From UBA6107 sp964459385 (GTDB lineage: Bacteria > Chloroflexota > Anaerolineae > Anaerolineales > Anaerolineaceae), in the NCBI GenBank assembly GCA_964459385.1, contig CAYWLG010000007.1, forward strand, positions 62,001-126,000: a stretch of 64,000 nucleotides of DNA, written 5' to 3'. Below are positions 61,175 to 64,000 of the stretch, one piece after another. The translations under genes were made by a program, and so were the position numbers. The number at the start of each line of letters is the position of its first letter. Within the stretch, counting starts at the first letter, position 1. A model generated the notes under the pieces. It worked only from the letters and a program-made list of their open reading frames with translations. It did not search any database and had not been told where the DNA came from.

Positions 61175-62290
61175 ATGGCAAGAGAGTTAATGAAGGGAAA
61201 CGAAGCTGTCGCTGAAGCTGCCATCCGCGCCGGCGTAACCGCCTACTTTGGTTACCCGATCACCCCACAGACAGAACTGCTCGAATACATGTCGCGCCGC
61301 ATGCCCGAAATGGGTCGTGCTTTTGTGCAGGCCGAAAGCGAATTGGGCGCCATCAATATGGTTTATGGTGCTGCCTGCACCGGTAAACGGGTAATGAGCT
61401 CTTCCTCCAGTCCCGGCGTCAGCCTCATGACAGAAGGCATTTCTTATATCGCCGGAACCGAACTGCCGGTGGTGCTGGTGGATGTCATGCGCGGCGGCCC
61501 AGGACTGGGCAACATTGCCCCCGCTCAGGGCGATTACAACCAGATCGTGCACGGTGGCGGTCATGGTGACTATCGCTCCATCGTACTGGCCCCGGCGACC
61601 GTGCAGGAATCGGTAGACCTTACCGTGCTCGCATTTGACCTAGCTGAAAAATATCGCTCGGTCACGGTCGTGCTCACCGATGGCTCCATCGGCCAAATGA
61701 TGGAACCCTGCGAACTGCCTCCCTTCCAAACATTGAAAACAAGCTTCCCCGATTGGGCTACCAACGGCTCAGAGGGAAGAGAACGACGCATTCTCACCTC
61801 CATCAACCTGGACCCGGCCGCTCAGGAAGTGACCAACTTCCGCTTGATGCGCCGCTGGCAGGAGATCGAAAAGAACGAAGTCCGCTTCAAGACCTATTAC
61901 ATGGACGATGCTCAATTTGCCGTCACCGGTTTCGGTTCGGCAGGTCGCCTGGCACTTTCTGCAGTGCGAGCTGCTCGTGCAGAAGGCATCAAAGTGGGAT
62001 TGATCCGCCCCATCACGGTCAGCCCCTTCCCGCGCAAAGTGTTCGAAGAGCTTTGCGGCAAAGTGGACAACTTACTGGTAGTAGAGATGAGTTCCGGTCA
62101 AATGCTGGAAGATGTGCTGCTGGCAACCAAGAACTGCCTGCCGGTGGAATTCTTTGGTCGTATGGGGGGGGTGGTGCCTTACCCAGATGAAGTGTTGGAA
62201 GAGATCCGTCGCATGGCCAAAGGCAACATCAGCACCGAAGGGCATCCACGAGATCGCTGGCTGGCCCGTATGGCCGGGAAAGGTTTATAG
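61175..62290 (+). CDS. vorB: 2-oxoacid:ferredoxin oxidoreductase alpha subunit (VorB type)
   Basis: A 371-residue subunit of a CoA-dependent 2-oxoacid:ferredoxin oxidoreductase. The N-terminus MKGNEAVAEAAIRAG and GYPITPQTELLEYM are typical of VorB, the 3-methyl-2-oxobutanoate enzyme. A 2-oxoglutarate specificity cannot be fully excluded. The start at 61175 has AGGAGG 6 nt upstream; a neighbouring out-of-frame ATG at 61171 is ignored. It acts with ferredoxin, beta and gamma subunits, linking branched-chain amino acid breakdown or synthesis to ferredoxin. Confidence 0.9.
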   Translation: MARELMKGNEAVAEAAIRAGVTAYFGYPITPQTELLEYMSRRMPEMGRAFVQAESELGAINMVYGAACTGKRVMSSSSSPGVSLMTEGISYIAGTELPVVLVDVMRGGPGLGNIAPAQGDYNQIVHGGGHGDYRSIVLAPATVQESVDLTVLAFDLAEKYRSVTVVLTDGSIGQMMEPCELPPFQTLKTSFPDWATNGSEGRERRILTSINLDPAAQEVTNFRLMRRWQEIEKNEVRFKTYYMDDAQFAVTGFGSAGRLALSAVRAARAEGIKVGLIRPITVSPFPRKVFEELCGKVDNLLVVEMSSGQMLEDVLLATKNCLPVEFFGRMGGVVPYPDEVLEEIRRMAKGNISTEGHPRDRWLARMAGKGL

Positions 62291-62299
62291 GAGTTGACC

Positions 62300-63082
62300 A
62301 TGACCGATTTCGATCTTGAAAATGAAGTATTGGTATATGAACGGCCCGAATCGCTGGCCGAAGTTTCTACCCATTACTGTCCCGGCTGCACCCACGGTGT
62401 GGCCCATCGTTTGATCGCAGAGGTGCTGGACGAGATGGGCCTGCGCGAAAAATCCATCGGTGTTGCTTCGGTGGGTTGCTCGGTTTTTTCGTATAACTAT
62501 TTTGACTTTGACTTTGTGCAATCTCCGCATGGACGTGCCCCGGCTATGGCGACCGGCATCAAGCGTGTGCTGCCGGAGAAAACCGTCTTTACCTACCAGG
62601 GCGATGGTGATCTGGCCTCAATTGGCATGGGAGAGATCACCCATGCGGCTGCCCGCGGCGAGAACATCACCGTGTTCTTTATCAACAACACCAACTACGG
62701 CATGACCGGCGGCCAGATGGCCCCCACCACCTTGCCGGGCCAGGTGACCACCTCGTCACCACACGGGCGCGATGTAGAAACACAGGGCTACCCCATTCGT
62801 ATGGCAGAGATGCTTTCCACCCTCGACGGTGCCAGTTATGTGGTGCGCCGCTCGCTGGGTGACGCCAAAAACATCCGCATGGCCAAAAAAGCTATTCGCA
62901 TGGCCTTTGAAGTGCAGCAGCGCGGGCTTGGGTTCTCACTGATCGAGTTTCTCTCCATCTGTCCGACCAACTGGGGCATGACGCCCAATGCGGCCTTGCA
63001 GTGGCTCAACGATAAAATGGTGCCTTACTATCCTGTTGGCGATTACAAAGTGCATCCGGCCATCGCCGAGATCAAGCTATAG
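62300..63082 (+). CDS. vorA: 2-oxoacid:ferredoxin oxidoreductase beta subunit (TPP-binding)
   Basis: A 260-residue thiamine-diphosphate subunit. It has CPGCTHGV near residue 30, the TPP/Mg motif GDGDLASIGMGE (about 95-106) and NNTNYGMTGGQ (about 128-138). It decarboxylates the 2-oxoacid and passes electrons to the ferredoxin subunit. A GGAG ribosome site lies 7 nt before ATG 62300; an in-frame TTG two codons earlier is less likely. Gene order delta-alpha-beta-gamma is standard. Confidence 0.92.
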   Translation: MTDFDLENEVLVYERPESLAEVSTHYCPGCTHGVAHRLIAEVLDEMGLREKSIGVASVGCSVFSYNYFDFDFVQSPHGRAPAMATGIKRVLPEKTVFTYQGDGDLASIGMGEITHAAARGENITVFFINNTNYGMTGGQMAPTTLPGQVTTSSPHGRDVETQGYPIRMAEMLSTLDGASYVVRRSLGDAKNIRMAKKAIRMAFEVQQRGLGFSLIEFLSICPTNWGMTPNAALQWLNDKMVPYYPVGDYKVHPAIAEIKL

Positions 63083-63091
63083 GAGACGCAC

Positions 63092-63628
63092 ATGCAGACA
63101 GAGATCATAATTGCTGGTTTCGGTGGACAGGGCGTGCTCTTTGGCGGTCAGTTGTTGACCTATGCCGCTATGGATGAAGGCAAAGAAGTGACCTGGATTC
63201 CCTCCTATGGGCCTGAGATGCGCGGTGGTACGGCCAACTGCACGGTGGTGATCTCGGATGAAGAGATCGGCAGCCCGTTTGTGCATATGCCGCAGGCGGT
63301 CATCGCCATGAACCGCCCTTCGCTGGATAAATATGAACCGCTGGTTCGTCCGGGCGGTGTGTTGGTGGTGAACTCATCGATGGTAGATCGACCTGTAGAA
63401 CGAACGGATATTCAGGTGGTGGAAGTGGACGCCAATGGACAGGCCGAAAAACTGGGCGATCAGCGCATGGCCAACATGATCTTGCTGGGGGCGTTACTTT
63501 CCAAGCTGCCGGTGCTGCCGGTGGAAGCGGTTGAGAAAGCGCTCAAAGATCACTTGCCTGCCCGCCATCAGCGGTTGCTCTCGCAGAACTACCAGGCACT
63601 GCGCGAAGGCGCCGGGTTCGACGTGTAA
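63092..63628 (+). CDS. vorC: 2-oxoacid:ferredoxin oxidoreductase gamma subunit
   Basis: A 178-residue gamma subunit. The N-terminal GFGGQGVLFGGQLL and the PSYGPEMRGGTANC motif are family hallmarks. It completes the four-subunit complex and starts 9 bp after the beta subunit gene. A strong terminator at 63640 ends the operon. Confidence 0.93.
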   Translation: MQTEIIIAGFGGQGVLFGGQLLTYAAMDEGKEVTWIPSYGPEMRGGTANCTVVISDEEIGSPFVHMPQAVIAMNRPSLDKYEPLVRPGGVLVVNSSMVDRPVERTDIQVVEVDANGQAEKLGDQRMANMILLGALLSKLPVLPVEAVEKALKDHLPARHQRLLSQNYQALREGAGFDV

Positions 63629-63639
63629 GAACAAACTGA

Positions 63640-63671
63640 AAGGGTCGGAGAGAAATCCCCGGCCCTTTTTT
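63640..63671 (+). terminator. intrinsic terminator of the vor operon
   Basis: A stem of about 9 bp (63640-63648 with 63659-63667, one G-U pair) running directly into a T-tract. Confidence 0.85.
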
Positions 63672-63718
63672 GGCCGATGCCATCGATCGGGGGTGACCTT
63701 TATCAGGCCGGGCATTGC

Positions 63719-63747
63719 TTGCATTCGAAAATAATTTATGATATGAT
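63719..63747 (+). promoter_or_regulatory. greA promoter
   Basis: TTGCAT (63719-63724), a 17-nt spacer, then TATGAT (63742-63747). The leader would be about 144 nt. Confidence 0.55.
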
Positions 63748-63760
63748 ATTTCCAGCGCCT

Positions 63761-63825
63761 GAGAAAACCTAACGTTTTCTCTTATTTAAAGGAAAATCCA
63801 TCCGTTCGGAGGGATTTTCGTTTCT
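63761..63825 (+). promoter_or_regulatory. tandem hairpins in the greA leader
   Basis: Hairpin 1: perfect 8-bp stem 63761-63768/63774-63781 with a 5-nt loop. Hairpin 2: 63792-63799/63812-63819 (8 bp), inner 3-bp extension, GTTC loop, followed by GTTTCTTATT. Hairpin 2 looks like a terminator inside the leader, so attenuation of greA is possible. Confidence 0.45.
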
Positions 63826-63896
63826 TATTGGGAAGATTTGCGGTAGCAGGTCGGGGAGATCTCTGACCGTAAAATTCGTACCGGAAGGAAATAGAA

Positions 63897-64000
63897 ATGC
63901 CAACATCATTCCTGACTCGCGAAGGATTTCAGAAGCTGCAAGACGAGCTTGATTTCTTGCGTTCGCAAAAGCGCGAAGAGATTGCCAATCGCCTCCATGA
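63897..64000 (+). CDS. greA: transcription elongation factor GreA, C-terminus beyond window (partial)
   Basis: 34 codons are visible before the window ends. They match the GreA N-terminal coiled-coil start (TREGFQKLQDELDFL, then KREEIANRL). GreA rescues backtracked RNA polymerase. Ribosome site AAGGAA precedes ATG 63897. Promoter and hairpins upstream are listed separately. The rest lies outside the window. Confidence 0.9.
   Translation, partial: MPTSFLTREGFQKLQDELDFLRSQKREEIANRLH

Noticed and set aside
1..64000. tRNA, rRNA, CRISPR arrays or mobile elements
   Set aside because: No T-loop consensus with matching stems, no repeat-spacer series, no transposase or integrase protein and no terminal inverted repeats were seen.

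Overview
The window reads as one chromosomal segment of a Gram-positive-like or monoderm, probably anaerobic bacterium. The best fit is Chloroflexota, class Anaerolineae. That placement is an inference from gene content: Thr/Pro-rich lipoproteins, C39-TPR proteins, LGFP-like repeats, and a VorDABC-type 2-oxoacid:ferredoxin oxidoreductase beside a thiolase. There is no rRNA or marker gene in the window to prove it. Coding density is very high, with many 1-30 bp overlaps. I see no tRNA, rRNA, CRISPR array, insertion sequence, prophage or integrase.

Layout. 1-2867: a truncated lipoprotein gene, an M32 carboxypeptidase and a phosphoglycerate dehydrogenase-like gene, all on minus. 2868-7826: plus-strand genes for a Cys-rich protein, a GNAT acetyltransferase, an L,D-transpeptidase, a flippase-like membrane protein and an FAD oxidoreductase. 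7827-11655: a 550-bp AT-rich gap, dnaA and ribonuclease J; dnaN is not next to dnaA. 11718-17201: mutY, a small protein, an MBL-fold protein, a membrane protein and a 908-residue hybrid histidine kinase. 17414-21273: tatA/B-tatC, a 570-residue protein of unknown function and a zinc-ribbon membrane protein. 21315-27559: a HAD phosphatase, then an operon (aldehyde dehydrogenase, CoA-transferase A and B, 2-hydroxyacid dehydrogenase) behind a clear sigma70-type promoter, and an ADP-ribosylglycohydrolase. 27660-37820: a GT-C-like membrane protein and a minus-strand run (C39-TPR, sbcD, CNNM/CBS protein, sbcC, two GT4 glycosyltransferases). 37950-49111: dnaK, an NfeD-type membrane protease, an operon of threonine synthase, histidine kinase, MBL protein and endonuclease III, then an M23 peptidase, miaB and a second C39-TPR protein. 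49181-52125: a membrane HExxH protease, a HAD phosphatase and a YdjC-type deacetylase. 52188-59334: an envelope cluster of a degenerate class A penicillin-binding protein, a TPR membrane protein, a LysM lipoprotein and an LGFP-repeat lipoprotein. 59518-64000: a thiolase, vorDABC and the start of greA.

How the genes work together. Two themes stand out. One is envelope biology: L,D-transpeptidase, M23, pseudo-PBP, LysM and LGFP lipoproteins, membrane proteases, Tat export and glycosyltransferases. The other is anaerobic acyl-CoA and 2-oxoacid metabolism: VorDABC, thiolase, and a glutaconate-type CoA-transferase with 2-hydroxyacid and aldehyde dehydrogenases.

The most interesting observations are a full-length class A PBP homologue that has lost key residues in both catalytic domains, and a recurring promoter layout in which a -10 hexamer (often extended TGnTAnnnT) lies 6-7 nt before the ATG with no Shine-Dalgarno. 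The second implies widespread leaderless transcription.
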